Positions 53,711 to 62,620 of a stretch of 64,000 nt of DNA are shown one piece after another; position 1 is the first letter of the stretch; every line of letters begins with the position of its first letter. Origin of the DNA: Bog-159 sp035499555 (lineage in GTDB: Bacteria > Acidobacteriota > Terriglobia > Bryobacterales > Bryobacteraceae); the NCBI GenBank assembly GCA_035499555.1, contig DATJYO010000007.1:122795-186794 (forward strand), in the 5' to 3' direction. Both the position numbers and the translations under genes were made by a program. The notes under the pieces are model-generated. The model ran no database searches and was not told the DNA's origin. It worked only from the letters and a program-made list of their open reading frames with translations.

Positions 53711-54631
53711 ATGTTGAAGATCGCCGCGCTTTGCATGCTGGCGTGGTGCCAGACCATCGCCGCCGCGCAACTGGTGAGCGCGGTCGTTTACAACACCTCC
53801 GTGCCGCCGCATGCGAAGCTGCCGATCTATGACCACGGCTATCTGATCGTCACTTACGGGCACGGGGATTCGGCCATCACGGCGTACGGGCCGGACGGCT
53901 CGCGCATTTTCGACGGACTGGTCAAGCTGCCGAGCAACGCACCGCTCGAGATAGGCAACGCGGCGGCGGATACCGACGGCACGGTGGCGGTCACGGTGAC
54001 TTACACCGGTCCCGAAGGGCATGGCGGCGCGATCGTGCTATTCAATCGCATCGGCCACCAGACCCATGTGATCGAGACCGGCCGGTATCTGCCGGCCGCG
54101 CTGGCGTTCGATTCGCACCGCGATCTGTGGGCGGCCGGATGGCAGCGCGGGACGCAGGATTACTTCATCTTCCGGAAGTTCTCACCCACGGGCACGGAGG
54201 CGGGCGCGTTCGTGCGGCGGTCGGCGTTTCCGGCGGGGCTGGAGCCCGGCCACATTCCTTTGGGCGAAAAGGGGGTGAGCGTGGCGGACGGGCGGGTAGG
54301 CGCGCTGCTTGAATCCGGCAACTCCGCCGACGCGCGCGAATGGGTGGAACTCGATCTGGCGGGCAAGCTGGTGGGCCGCTGGCCGATGCCGCACATGTTC
54401 GGCATCAACGTGGCCTTCGCGTCCGACGGCAACCTTTACGGAGACACACCGTACGCGAAGGGAAAGCCGGTGCATCTGACGCTTTTCGACCGGTCCAGCG
54501 GAGCGTGGAAGACGGTCCCCGACGAGATCCATGCGGATTGGACGCTGATGGGCGCCCAAGGCTCCGACGTGGTGGTGTGGGACCGCGGAAGCGATCCCAT
54601 GCTGCTGCGCTGTTGGCGGCCTTCCCGGTAG
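53711..54631 (+). CDS. Exported hypothetical beta-propeller-like protein
   Basis: A 306-residue protein with a signal peptide (about 3-19). The body is beta-rich with irregular repeats: YLIVTYGHGDSAITAYGPDGSRIFDGLVKL, DTDGTVAVTVTYTG, LAFDSHRDLWAAGW and FASDGNLYGDTPY, suggesting NHL-type or related six-bladed propeller, but the repeats are too divergent to name the family. Function unknown. AAGAGGAG precedes the ATG, and it lies 30 bases after the M28 gene, so cotranscription is possible. Confidence 0.65.
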   Translation: MLKIAALCMLAWCQTIAAAQLVSAVVYNTSVPPHAKLPIYDHGYLIVTYGHGDSAITAYGPDGSRIFDGLVKLPSNAPLEIGNAAADTDGTVAVTVTYTGPEGHGGAIVLFNRIGHQTHVIETGRYLPAALAFDSHRDLWAAGWQRGTQDYFIFRKFSPTGTEAGAFVRRSAFPAGLEPGHIPLGEKGVSVADGRVGALLESGNSADAREWVELDLAGKLVGRWPMPHMFGINVAFASDGNLYGDTPYAKGKPVHLTLFDRSSGAWKTVPDEIHADWTLMGAQGSDVVVWDRGSDPMLLRCWRPSR

Positions 54632-54640
54632 CGGCGGCGG

Positions 54641-55627
54641 CTAAGCGCGGCTCCAGCGATGCGCGCCACCGGAACGGTCGGCACGCAGGACGCCGCGGCG
54701 TTCCAGGTATTCCAGGTGCGCCATCACTTCGAAGATGGCGAAGCGGTAGTGGAACGGCGAAAGGTGGCGGTTCCACAGCTTGCCGGCAATCAGGTGCGCG
54801 GTAGCCGCGCCGCCTTCGACCAGTTCCACGATGCGCGCGCAGCGCTCGGCGTGATGCTCGTGGGTCTTACGCACCCACTCGCGATGCCCGCGGAACGGCG
54901 CGCCGTGGGCCGGCAGGATGAGATCCACGTCCAGGGCGGCGATGCGGTCGAGCGACGAGAGGAACTCGCCCAACGCGTCGCGGCCCGGCTGCCATCCGAT
55001 GTTGGGGGAGATATGCTCCAGGACATGATCGCCCGAGATCAGCACGCGGCGCCGGCGATCGTAGAGACAGACGTGGCCGGGGGAGTGGCCGGGGGTCCAC
55101 AGCACCTCCAGAACACCGTGGGCCACCGGCAGGAGTTCGCCGCCGCACAACAGGCGATCCGGTTTCAGACGCTCGAAGCTCTGCTGCACTTCAAACGTGG
55201 ACTCGTGCACCAGGGCGAGCATCTCCGGCGAGACGCCGGCCACGGTCAGGATTTCCCGCTGCCAGTCGCGGTGGACATCCGTGTCGGTGATGTGGGCGAG
55301 CAGCTCGTCGTCGGCCTGGTGCAGGTCGAGCGGCGCGCCGGTCAGGGCGATCAGCCGGGAGGCCAGACCGATGTGATCGGGGTGGATGTGGGTGAGCAGG
55401 ATGCGGCGCACGTCGCGCCACTCCACCGCCAGGCCTTCCAAAGCGCGCACCAGCGCATCGAAGCAGGCTTCAGTCCGCATGCCGGTGTCGATCAGCAGGT
55501 AGCCCGCTTCCAGGCGGACCAGGTAGACGTTGACAATACCGAGGGAAAAAGGCAGCGGCAGCTCCAGCATGAATATGCCGGGAACCACTTCGCGGTAATC
55601 GCCGCCGATTTCGAGATAAGGGGTCAA
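54641..55627 (-). CDS. MBL-fold metallo-hydrolase
   Basis: A 328-residue metallo-beta-lactamase-fold protein. The THIHPDHIG motif (His80, His82, Asp84, His85) and the later TPGHSPGHV, ISGDHVLEHIS and ILPAHGAPF supply the usual two-metal ligand set. The C-terminal 90 residues have a winged-helix look (HLSPFHYRFAIFEVMAHLEYLERRGVLRAD), as in the LACTB2/RNase-like or glyoxalase-II-related subgroup. Substrate unknown. It converges with the propeller-like gene at ten bases. Confidence 0.88.
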   Translation of the reverse strand: MTPYLEIGGDYREVVPGIFMLELPLPFSLGIVNVYLVRLEAGYLLIDTGMRTEACFDALVRALEGLAVEWRDVRRILLTHIHPDHIGLASRLIALTGAPLDLHQADDELLAHITDTDVHRDWQREILTVAGVSPEMLALVHESTFEVQQSFERLKPDRLLCGGELLPVAHGVLEVLWTPGHSPGHVCLYDRRRRVLISGDHVLEHISPNIGWQPGRDALGEFLSSLDRIAALDVDLILPAHGAPFRGHREWVRKTHEHHAERCARIVELVEGGAATAHLIAGKLWNRHLSPFHYRFAIFEVMAHLEYLERRGVLRADRSGGAHRWSRA

Positions 55628-55668
55628 GGGGTGATGCTACCACACCTTGGCCGCGCGGCCGGCCGCGG

Positions 55669-56607
55669 CTAGGGCTTCAGGACTTCCTCAAAAAACGCCA
55701 GCGCCCGGGGATCGTTGGACTCTCCCAGCCAGAACATGGCCTGCTTGCGGACGGCCGGATTACGGTTGGTGCGGGCCACCTGGATGAGCATGGGCACGCC
55801 CTCGCCGTTGGGAAGCTGCTGCAAGGCGAAGACCGCTTTCTTCTTGACGTCGGTATCGGGATCGCTTTCGAGCGCGTCGCTGATGGCGCCGGCGGCCTTC
55901 TTGCCGGCCTTCTGGGCCAGCCAGAAGAGCGCCTGCCCGCGCACGCGCGAGCTGGAATCGTGGCGGGCCACCGCGATCATGGTATCGACGGCCTGCGGCT
56001 CTTTGCTCACCGACAACGCGAAGATGGCCTTCTCGCGGATGCGATCGCTGGCGTCCGCGGTGACGATGCGCTTGACGACTTCGTAGCCGCGGCGGCCGCG
56101 CGCCTCGCCCAGCCAGAAGATGGCTTTCTCGCGCAGGCGTTCGGGCCGGTCCGCGGCGGCGAACCGTTCGAGGGCCTCGTCCGCCGCCGGATCGCCGTGC
56201 AAGGCGATGGCGGTGACGGCGCTATCGCTCACGCGATCGGTTTCCGCGGCCACGAAGGTGGACAGGAAAGCGACGCTCTCGGCCGGACGCACGTCGCGAA
56301 TCCAGCGGATGGGCACGCCGTCGGCATCCAACTGGCAATCGCCGGAGATCACGCGGATCTTGCCTACATGACTGTCCTGGATGCGAAACATGACCTGCAC
56401 CTGGGCGGGCGGCTCCAGGTGCACCGGCCCCGGCGGCCGCACCCCGTAGGTGTTATAGTCGCAACTCATTTCGTGGCCCGGCACGCCGGGCACGGTGTAG
56501 CCCACCCAGGCCGGCTGGGGCTGGGCGTACTGCTCGCGGAAGCGATCGGCCAGCGGCGACTGCGCCGGCAACAGGGCGGCGGCGAGAAAGAACAATACGG
56601 GTCTCAT
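55669..56607 (-). CDS. Exported HEAT-repeat protein (distal gene)
   Basis: A 312-residue protein with a signal peptide (1-15). The N-terminal 120 residues contain YTVPGVPGHEMSCDYNTYGV and a beta-rich stretch; the C-terminal 170 residues are HEAT-like repeats: REKAIFWLGEARGRRGYEVVKRI, REKAIFALSVSKEPQAVDTMIAV, RGQALFWLAQKAGKKAAGAI, KKAVFALQQLPNGEGVPMLIQV and RKQAMFWLGESNDPRALAFFEE. It is the last gene of the sigma/anti-sigma/HEAT operon; its ATG overlaps the preceding stop. A periplasmic protein-binding scaffold is likely. Confidence 0.82.
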   Translation of the reverse strand: MRPVLFFLAAALLPAQSPLADRFREQYAQPQPAWVGYTVPGVPGHEMSCDYNTYGVRPPGPVHLEPPAQVQVMFRIQDSHVGKIRVISGDCQLDADGVPIRWIRDVRPAESVAFLSTFVAAETDRVSDSAVTAIALHGDPAADEALERFAAADRPERLREKAIFWLGEARGRRGYEVVKRIVTADASDRIREKAIFALSVSKEPQAVDTMIAVARHDSSSRVRGQALFWLAQKAGKKAAGAISDALESDPDTDVKKKAVFALQQLPNGEGVPMLIQVARTNRNPAVRKQAMFWLGESNDPRALAFFEEVLKP

Positions 56608-57836
56608 TTGTTTAGAAGCTCCATCAGGTATTCGGTAGCATCCTTGTTGCCCATGACCGACAGCTTGCTGACGATCATCTTCTTCAACTCCGGATTGGTT
56701 TCCTTGCGCGCCAGCTCCACCATGCCCTTGGCATTGCCCTGGATGAACAGGGCGTTGACGATTTCGCCGCGCAGCGCGGGATCCGTCTCGGAGCTGTACA
56801 TGGAGACCAGGGCCGCGCCGGTATTCTCGCCGCCCATCAGTCCCAGGCTGTGAATGGCGGCGCGGCGCAGGCGCAGGTCTTTCTCGCTGCGCGCCACTTC
56901 CAGAAGATGGGTGGTGTTGCCGCCGATGAACATGGAGTGCAGGATGGCCTCCTTCACGTCCATGGAAGGCTCCTGCTGGTAGAGCTGCCAGAGCTCGGAC
57001 TGGCCGCCGCTGACGCCGAGCTGATGGATGGCGTCCATGCGCAGGTCCGCGTTCTTTTCCGATTTGGCGGCTTGCAGCAGGCGATCCCGGTCGCCGCAGA
57101 CCATGAAGGCGTGCAGCACGGCACGCTTGATTTCGACGTCATTGGAACTGGCGTACAGGTCGGCGAGCACCTGGCGGTTTTCCTTGGATCCCATGACGCC
57201 CAGGTAGTGAATGGCTTTCATCTGGAGGTCGGGATTCGAGCCGCTGCGCGCGGTTTGGAGCAGGATCTGGCGGGCCTTGGGATTGTCGGTCTGGGCCAGC
57301 ACGAACAGGGCGCGCTCCTTCAACCGGGGCGACTGGTTGCCTTGCAGGAACTTTTCCAGCATGGGGACGGCGCGATCGGGATCGCTGTTCATGAGGCCGT
57401 TGAGGGCCATCAGTTTGAGGTCTTCATCGGGCTCGGAGTTGGGATTGATCTTCTGGCCGGAGGCCTGGCGTACTTCGAGCTCCAGCGCTTTGGCATCGTC
57501 GCGCCAGCGGCTGCTGGCGTATGACTGGCGCAGTTGGGCGAGCGTGGCGAGGGCCTCCTCGCGGCGGCCGAGCTTGTTCAGCGCATAGGCCTTCCAATAG
57601 AGGGCGCCATCGGCGTGATCGCCCTTGCGGGCCGCGACCGCGTCGAAGGCCTGCACGGCCTGGTCCCAATGGCGGGCGTCGATAGCGGCCTGGCCTTTGT
57701 CATAGGCGGGGTCGTCGCCGGAGCGCTGCGATTTCTGCAGGAAGCTTTCGGCGCCGGGGAGCTCGGGGAATTGGGCGCAGGCGGTTCCCGCCGCCAGCGC
57801 GGCGGCCATACCCAGCAAGAAACATGATCTCTTCAT
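56604..57836 (-). CDS. Exported HEAT-repeat protein (proximal gene)
   Basis: A 410-residue protein with a signal peptide (about 4-21). Residues 45-110 are a tetratricopeptide-like segment (ARHWDQAVQAFDAVAARKGDHADGALYWKAYALNKLGRREEALATLAQL). From about 150 to the end, HEAT-type repeats with a period near 31 residues follow: KERALFVLAQTDNPKARQILLQTA, MKAIHYLGVMGSKENRQVLADLY, RAVLHAFMVCGDRDRLLQAA and MDAIHQLGVSGGQSELWQLY. It begins 14 bases after the anti-sigma stop. ATG 57836 is preferred over the much longer frame to 58376. Confidence 0.85.
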   Translation of the reverse strand: MKRSCFLLGMAAALAAGTACAQFPELPGAESFLQKSQRSGDDPAYDKGQAAIDARHWDQAVQAFDAVAARKGDHADGALYWKAYALNKLGRREEALATLAQLRQSYASSRWRDDAKALELEVRQASGQKINPNSEPDEDLKLMALNGLMNSDPDRAVPMLEKFLQGNQSPRLKERALFVLAQTDNPKARQILLQTARSGSNPDLQMKAIHYLGVMGSKENRQVLADLYASSNDVEIKRAVLHAFMVCGDRDRLLQAAKSEKNADLRMDAIHQLGVSGGQSELWQLYQQEPSMDVKEAILHSMFIGGNTTHLLEVARSEKDLRLRRAAIHSLGLMGGENTGAALVSMYSSETDPALRGEIVNALFIQGNAKGMVELARKETNPELKKMIVSKLSVMGNKDATEYLMELLNK

Positions 57837-57850
57837 TTTGTTTTTATCCT

Positions 57851-58606
57851 TTATAAAGTCTTCTGGCCGGCGCGCGGCGCGGCGGTTTCCTCGCGATGGC
57901 GCACGGTGGTGCCCAGCACCCGCACTTTGAACAGGATGCCGTCGGCTTCGATGCGCTGGCGCAGTTTCTCCAGCTCTTCCGGCGTGAGGCGGTCCGGGCC
58001 GTGAGCGATCTGGAGCAACACCGGCTCCAGCTCGTCCAGCACGGTGGCGACGCGCGTGTCGCCGGTGCGGGCCGCGGTCTGGCGGTAGAGGCGATTGGCG
58101 GCCACCAGGTCTTCGGCGCGCGCGCGCTCGGAGGTCACATCCATGGGCTCGCCGGGCTTGGCGTTGGCCAATTCCACCAGCACCATCTGCGAGCGCTCCA
58201 GGTGATCGCCCACGGCCACCAGCAGGATGCGCTCGCGCACCTGTCCGGCACCGGCGGTTTGCACCGGCTGGGCTTTGGGGTAATAGCGTCCCGCCAGGAA
58301 GGCGGCCACGATGAGGGTGGCCGTTACCGCCGTGGCCGCCCAATGCCGCAGGGGCCACAGCACCGGCGCGGTCCACCAGCGGCGCCGGCCGGCGATGGAC
58401 GGCTCCAGCCGGCGCCAGACCTGCGCGCCGTAACTGGCGGCGCGCTCGGGCACCGGGGCGGAATCCACCACGTTGAGCACGCGCTGGAGGCCGGCATATT
58501 CCGCGCGGCAGCTCTCGCAGCCATCCAGATGGGCGCGCACCTCCGGCGAGCCGTCGCCTTCGCCGTAATAATAGAGGACCAGTTGTTCTTCGTTCAGGTG
58601 ATTCAT
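57851..58606 (-). CDS. Membrane-bound zinc-finger anti-sigma factor
   Basis: A 251-residue protein. The cytoplasmic N-terminus holds the ZAS motif His26-x3-Cys30-x2-Cys33 (HLDGCESC), a single transmembrane helix lies at about 86-107, and the periplasmic region is helical (VAANRLYRQTAARTGDTRVATVLDELEPVLLQIAHGPDRLTPEELEKLRQRI). It starts in an ATGA overlap with the sigma factor stop; the frame to 58720 is not needed. It should hold the ECF factor inactive until an envelope signal arrives; the two HEAT proteins encoded next may be sensors or effectors. Confidence 0.85.
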   Translation of the reverse strand: MNHLNEEQLVLYYYGEGDGSPEVRAHLDGCESCRAEYAGLQRVLNVVDSAPVPERAASYGAQVWRRLEPSIAGRRRWWTAPVLWPLRHWAATAVTATLIVAAFLAGRYYPKAQPVQTAGAGQVRERILLVAVGDHLERSQMVLVELANAKPGEPMDVTSERARAEDLVAANRLYRQTAARTGDTRVATVLDELEPVLLQIAHGPDRLTPEELEKLRQRIEADGILFKVRVLGTTVRHREETAAPRAGQKTL

Positions 58607-59190
58607 GATGCGGTCACCAAAGGTTCCAAGGCGCGGCGCAGTTTCTGCACCGCGCGAAAGATGCTGTGTTTGGCCGCGTTCGGCTGGACGCCGAGGGTGC
58701 GGCTGATATCGTCGATGCACATGCCTTCGTAGTGGCGCAGGACGAAGGCGGTACGCTCCATCTGGCTCAACTCGTCGAGCACCCCGGCGACCTTGCGTTC
58801 GACCTCGGCGCTGAGGGCCAGGCGGTCGGGCGTGGGCGATTCGTCGGGAAGCACCTGCATGGGGTCGGGCGTACCCTCTTCGGCGGCCGGCTCGGTTTGC
58901 TCGCCGCGGCGCTTGCGCGCGCGGATCAGGTCGAGGGAGTAATTGGCGGCGATGCGGTACAGCCAGGTGCCGAAGCTGGACCGCTCGTCGAATTTGGATA
59001 GCTGCCGGTAGGCGCGCAGGAAGGTTTCCTGGACCACGTCTTCGGCGTCCTGTTCATGTCTCGTCATACGAAAAGCCAGACGGAAGAGGTTGCGGCTGTG
59101 ACGTTCCACCAGCACGCGGAAGGCGCCGGCATCCCCGGCCCGCGCCTGGGCAACCGCCACGCTATCGGTCAGTTCCATCAAGCTATCCAT
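58603..59190 (-). CDS. RNA polymerase ECF-type sigma-70 factor
   Basis: A 195-residue ECF sigma factor. Region 2 shows FRLAFRMTRHEQDAEDVVQETFLRAYRQL and SSFGTWLYRIAANYSLDLIR; region 4 shows LSQMERTAFVLRHYEGMCIDDISRTLGV and AAKHSIFRAVQKLRRAL. The GMCIDDISRTLGV wording is as in acidobacterial ECF groups linked to ZAS anti-sigmas. The 417-base gap upstream lacks an evident GGAAC-type promoter. It is first in a four-gene run with overlapping junctions. Confidence 0.92.
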   Translation of the reverse strand: MDSLMELTDSVAVAQARAGDAGAFRVLVERHSRNLFRLAFRMTRHEQDAEDVVQETFLRAYRQLSKFDERSSFGTWLYRIAANYSLDLIRARKRRGEQTEPAAEEGTPDPMQVLPDESPTPDRLALSAEVERKVAGVLDELSQMERTAFVLRHYEGMCIDDISRTLGVQPNAAKHSIFRAVQKLRRALEPLVTAS

Positions 59191-59250
59191 TAGACTGCAA
59201 ACGGGATGGGGCGGTTAGTGATAGGCGGCACGGGGCGCGGTGGGCGAAGC

Positions 59251-59273
59251 GGGGCGGGTGGGGGAGCCGGGGG
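59251..59273 (+). other. Potential G-quadruplex sequence upstream of the ECF operon
   Basis: Four G-runs of 4, 3, 5 and 5 bases separated by C, T and AGCC fit the G3+N1-7 rule; two more runs lie upstream at 59232 and 59242. They lie on the template strand for the minus-strand sigma operon. Function not shown. Confidence 0.4.
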
Positions 59274-59358
59274 ATTTTGGCGATTCAAAGCCACGGTGGA
59301 TAAGCCTTTTAGAAACATTTGCTTAGCAGCCTTATGCGGGGTGGAGGGCGGGCCGGGA

Positions 59359-59375
59359 TTGTGCAAAATTGTGCA
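59359..59375. repeat. Ten-base-phased direct repeat TTGTGCA
   Basis: TTGTGCA occurs at 59359-59365 and at 59369-59375, exactly ten bases apart, on one face of the helix. This spacing fits a tandem regulator site in the only long gap of the window (59191-59607). Otherwise the gap contains a G-rich tract and a small inverted repeat near 59574, and no supported gene. Confidence 0.35.
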
Positions 59376-59573
59376 TGGCAAACGGCATCGGATTGGCTTC
59401 GTTTCGCAATTCGGCCGCGATGGCAGTCCGGTGAAGTGGGCGCGGGTGGATGACCAGAATCGTTTGCCCGGCATCAGGATAGCACGGCCGCGGCGCGGCG
59501 CCGGGGTGGCGGCGGCGAATACAGGGCACGAGACCGGCCGAACCTTTTGGCCCGCGTTTACGTCTTAGCTTTG

Positions 59574-59588
59574 TGTGGTATGGCCACA
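59574..59588. repeat. Inverted repeat upstream of padR
   Basis: Arms TGTGG and CCACA flank TATGG, 20 bases before the PadR ATG. PadR proteins bind palindromes at their own promoters, so this might be an operator, though it is short. Confidence 0.3.
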
Positions 59589-59607
59589 TGAACAGGCGGA
59601 GGACGGA

Positions 59608-59955
59608 ATGGACGAAGACAGACTCGAACTTCTGCAGGGAACCCTGGACGTGATGGTATTGCAGACGCTGGCCGGCATGGGACCTTTGCACGGTTACGGC
59701 ATCGCGCGGCGCATCGAACAGGTTAGCGGCGAGGCAGTGCTGCTGAATCAGGGCACGATCTACGCATCCCTGGTCCGCCTGCAGCAGAGGGGCTGGATCT
59801 CGGCGGAGTGGGGCACCTCCGGTAACAACCGGAAGGCCAAGTTCTACGAGATCACCGGCCGGGGAAGGAAGCAGTTGGCGCGGGACACCGCGTACTGGCG
59901 CCGGCTATCGGGCCTGATGAGCCGGATGCTGGCGGCGCCGGAGGAAAGCGAATGA
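59608..59955 (+). CDS. PadR-family transcriptional regulator
   Basis: A 115-residue winged-helix protein. LLQGTLDVMVLQTLAGMGPLHGYGIARRI and NQGTIYASLVRLQQRGWISAEWG are the PadR wing-helix core. The C-terminal helix (RKQLARDTAYWRRLSGLMSRML) mediates dimerisation. In Acidobacteriota such genes precede ADOP permeases, and here the stop overlaps the permease start by the ATGA junction. It should sense the permease substrate or a drug-like ligand. GGCGGAGG precedes ATG 59608, so the frame from 59575 is not needed. Confidence 0.93.
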   Translation: MDEDRLELLQGTLDVMVLQTLAGMGPLHGYGIARRIEQVSGEAVLLNQGTIYASLVRLQQRGWISAEWGTSGNNRKAKFYEITGRGRKQLARDTAYWRRLSGLMSRMLAAPEESE

Positions 59956-62615
59956 TACAAGATTTGCTACGCCAGGCATGGAACCGGCTGGTGTCCGTGT
60001 TCCGGAGCGCGCCCCTCGATGCGGAGCTGGACGCCGAGATCGCCTCCCACATCGAGGCGGCCGTGGAGGAGAATCTCCAGCGGGGGCTGGGAGCGGAGGA
60101 GGCGCGCCGGCAGGCGCTGCTGCGGTTCGGCGGCGTGGCGCGCGCCATGGAGCGGCAGCGCGAGTCGCGGGGTGTGCCGTGGCTGGAAGTGCTGTTTCAG
60201 GATGCACGCTTCAGCCTGCGCACGCTGCGGCGCGACCGCGCGCTGGCGCTGGTGGTAATTGCCGTGCTGGCCCTGGGGATCGGCGCCAACGTGGCGGTCT
60301 TCAGCGTGGTCAATACCATCCTGCTGCGGCCGCTGCCCTTCCGCGACCCCAGCCGGCTGGTGTGGTTCGCGGGCAATGAAGGCAAGGGCGGCCTGTCCGA
60401 CCAGACTTACACGGTGGCGGCATTCGAGGAATTCCAGCGCCACAACCGGTCGTTCCAGGAAGTGACCAGTTATCAGACCTTCTTCAGCTCCATTCAATAC
60501 AAACTGACCGGAAAGGGAGATCCGCTGCCGGTGACGGGCGTGCAGGTGGCCGGAAACTTCTTTCCGATGCTGGGTGTAGAGCCGATGTTGGGCCGGCTGT
60601 TTACGGCGGAGGAGTGCCGGCGGGGCGGACGCGCGGTGGCGCTACTGAGCCAGCAGTTCTGGGAGCAGGAGTTTGCCGGCGACCGGTCGATTGTGGGGCG
60701 GACGATCACCATCGACGCTTCGCCGGCCGATATCACGGGGCCGGTGACGGTGATCGGGGTGCTGCCGGCGGGCTTCGATTTCGGCGAGGTATTCTCGCCG
60801 GGGATGAAGGTGGATTTCTATGTTCCCGCCTACATGGACTTCTGGCGCACCTGGGGAAACACGCTGGCGATGGTCGGGCGCCTCAAGCCGGGGGTATCGT
60901 TAGGGCAGGCACAAGCGGAAGCGACGGTGCTGTTCCCGCAACTCCGCGCGGCGCATCGCGATTGGTATTCCGACTACAAGTCGCGGCTCTCGGGCCTGCA
61001 AGAGCGGGTGAGCGGGAAGCTGCGGCGGCCGCTGGTGGTGCTGTGGTGCGCGGTGGGGCTGATCCTGTTGATCGTATGCGTCAACGTGTCGAACCTGCTG
61101 CTGGCGCGCGCCATGGCCCGCGGCAAGGAATTCGCCACGCGCACGGCGCTGGGCGCGGGGCGGGGACGCCTGATACGCCAGTCGCTGACGGAGAGCCTGG
61201 TGCTTTCGGGCGCAGGCGCGCTGCTGGGCCTGGGGGTGGCGTGGGGCATCACGTTTTACCTGGCGCGGCAAAACCTGATGGTGCTGCCGCTGCTGCAGAC
61301 GGTGCGCGTGGATGGCGCGGCATTCGCCTGGACGGCGGCGATCGCCTGCGTGGCCGGAACGATCTTCGGTCTGGCTCCGGCGTTGAAGGTGTCGGGCGGC
61401 AATCTACAGGAGACGCTGAAGGATAGCGGCGCGGGGATGAGCCAGGGGAGACGGCACGAGCGCCTGCGCTCCACGCTGGTGGTTTCGGAAGTCGCGCTGG
61501 CCTGCGTGCTGGTGGTGGGGGCGGGCCTTCTGTTGCGCAGCTTTTTACGCCTGCTGGACGTGGACCTGGGCTTCCAGCCGGCGCACGTGGCGGCCATTCC
61601 GATCGAGTTCAACGACGGCGGGAAACTGGAGCGCCGGGGCGCGGAACTCCAGGAGATCCTGCACCGGGTGCGCGCCATACCCGGCATCGAGGCGGCCGGC
61701 GTGACGGACATGCTGCCGCTGGACCGCAATCGTGAGTGGGGCTTCGTGGCCAAGGAGAACGTGAATGACCGGACCATCGAGCACGGGGCCTTCGTGTACG
61801 TGGTGAGTCCGGGATACCTGGAAGCCATGGGCATGCGGCTGCGCGGCGGCCGTGACTTGTCCTGGCAGGACCGCTTCGACACGCAGCACGCCGTGGTGAT
61901 CAACGAAGCTGCCGCGCGGCGGGAATGGCCGGGCCGGGATCCGGTGGGGCGAGCCGCATACGGACCCGGAGACGGCGAGGCGCGCGTGGTGGGCGTGATC
62001 GACGATGTGCGGGAAAGCAGCCTGGAAGAACGCGCCAGCGCGCAGATGTACATTCCCATGACGCAATTCAATCCCGAGGGCGCCGAACTGGTGGTGCGGA
62101 CGCGGCTGCCGATTGCGGCGATCGAGCCGGCGGTGATGGCGGCGCTGCGCAGCCTGAACCCGGGGCAACCGCGCACGCAGTTCCGCGCCATACAGCAGAT
62201 TGTGGATCACGCGGTTTCGCCGCGGCGTTTCCTGGTGCTGCTGGTGACCTGTTTCGCGGCGTTCGGCCTGTTGCTGGCGTCTCTCGGAATCTACGGAGTG
62301 ATCTCGTACTCGGTGAGCCGGCAGTCGCAGGAGATCGGGATCCGCATGGCGCTGGGCGCCAGTGGCGGCCGGATCCGGCTGGGGGTGGTGGGGCAGACGC
62401 TGCGTCTGACGCTGATGGGGATCGCCATCGGAGCGGCGGCGTCGTTCGCCATGGCGCGGGCCATCGCTTCGCTGCTATTCGGCACGGGGGCGGCGGATCC
62501 CCTGGTTTTTACGGCGACCCTGCTGCTCCTGGGCACGGTGGCGCTGTTGGCCGGCCAGATTCCGGCCCGCCGCGCTTCGCGGATCGATCCGGCGGTGGTG
62601 CTGCGAGGTTTGTGA
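59952..62615 (+). CDS. MacB-like acidobacterial duplicated orphan permease (ADOP)
   Basis: An 887-residue permease. The first 90 residues are the ADOP N-terminal helical domain (RSAPLDAELDAEIASHIEAAVEENL), then two FtsX-type halves, each with a MacB-like periplasmic insert. The first FtsX segment is near 370-455 (LLIVCVNVSNLLLARAMARGKEFATRTALGAGRGRL) and the second near 765-875 (SLGIYGVISYSVSRQSQEIGIRMALGASGGRI). No ATPase gene is adjacent, as is usual for the orphan type. Role in efflux of peptides, lipids or toxins is inferred. Regulated by the upstream PadR protein. Confidence 0.92.
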   Translation: MIQDLLRQAWNRLVSVFRSAPLDAELDAEIASHIEAAVEENLQRGLGAEEARRQALLRFGGVARAMERQRESRGVPWLEVLFQDARFSLRTLRRDRALALVVIAVLALGIGANVAVFSVVNTILLRPLPFRDPSRLVWFAGNEGKGGLSDQTYTVAAFEEFQRHNRSFQEVTSYQTFFSSIQYKLTGKGDPLPVTGVQVAGNFFPMLGVEPMLGRLFTAEECRRGGRAVALLSQQFWEQEFAGDRSIVGRTITIDASPADITGPVTVIGVLPAGFDFGEVFSPGMKVDFYVPAYMDFWRTWGNTLAMVGRLKPGVSLGQAQAEATVLFPQLRAAHRDWYSDYKSRLSGLQERVSGKLRRPLVVLWCAVGLILLIVCVNVSNLLLARAMARGKEFATRTALGAGRGRLIRQSLTESLVLSGAGALLGLGVAWGITFYLARQNLMVLPLLQTVRVDGAAFAWTAAIACVAGTIFGLAPALKVSGGNLQETLKDSGAGMSQGRRHERLRSTLVVSEVALACVLVVGAGLLLRSFLRLLDVDLGFQPAHVAAIPIEFNDGGKLERRGAELQEILHRVRAIPGIEAAGVTDMLPLDRNREWGFVAKENVNDRTIEHGAFVYVVSPGYLEAMGMRLRGGRDLSWQDRFDTQHAVVINEAAARREWPGRDPVGRAAYGPGDGEARVVGVIDDVRESSLEERASAQMYIPMTQFNPEGAELVVRTRLPIAAIEPAVMAALRSLNPGQPRTQFRAIQQIVDHAVSPRRFLVLLVTCFAAFGLLLASLGIYGVISYSVSRQSQEIGIRMALGASGGRIRLGVVGQTLRLTLMGIAIGAAASFAMARAIASLLFGTGAADPLVFTATLLLLGTVALLAGQIPARRASRIDPAVVLRGL

Positions 62616-62620
62616 ACGGC

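Noticed and set aside
59206..59568. A 120-residue frame in the long gap
   Set aside because: Glycine- and arginine-rich composition, G-tract origin, no ribosome-binding site, and no recognised domain.
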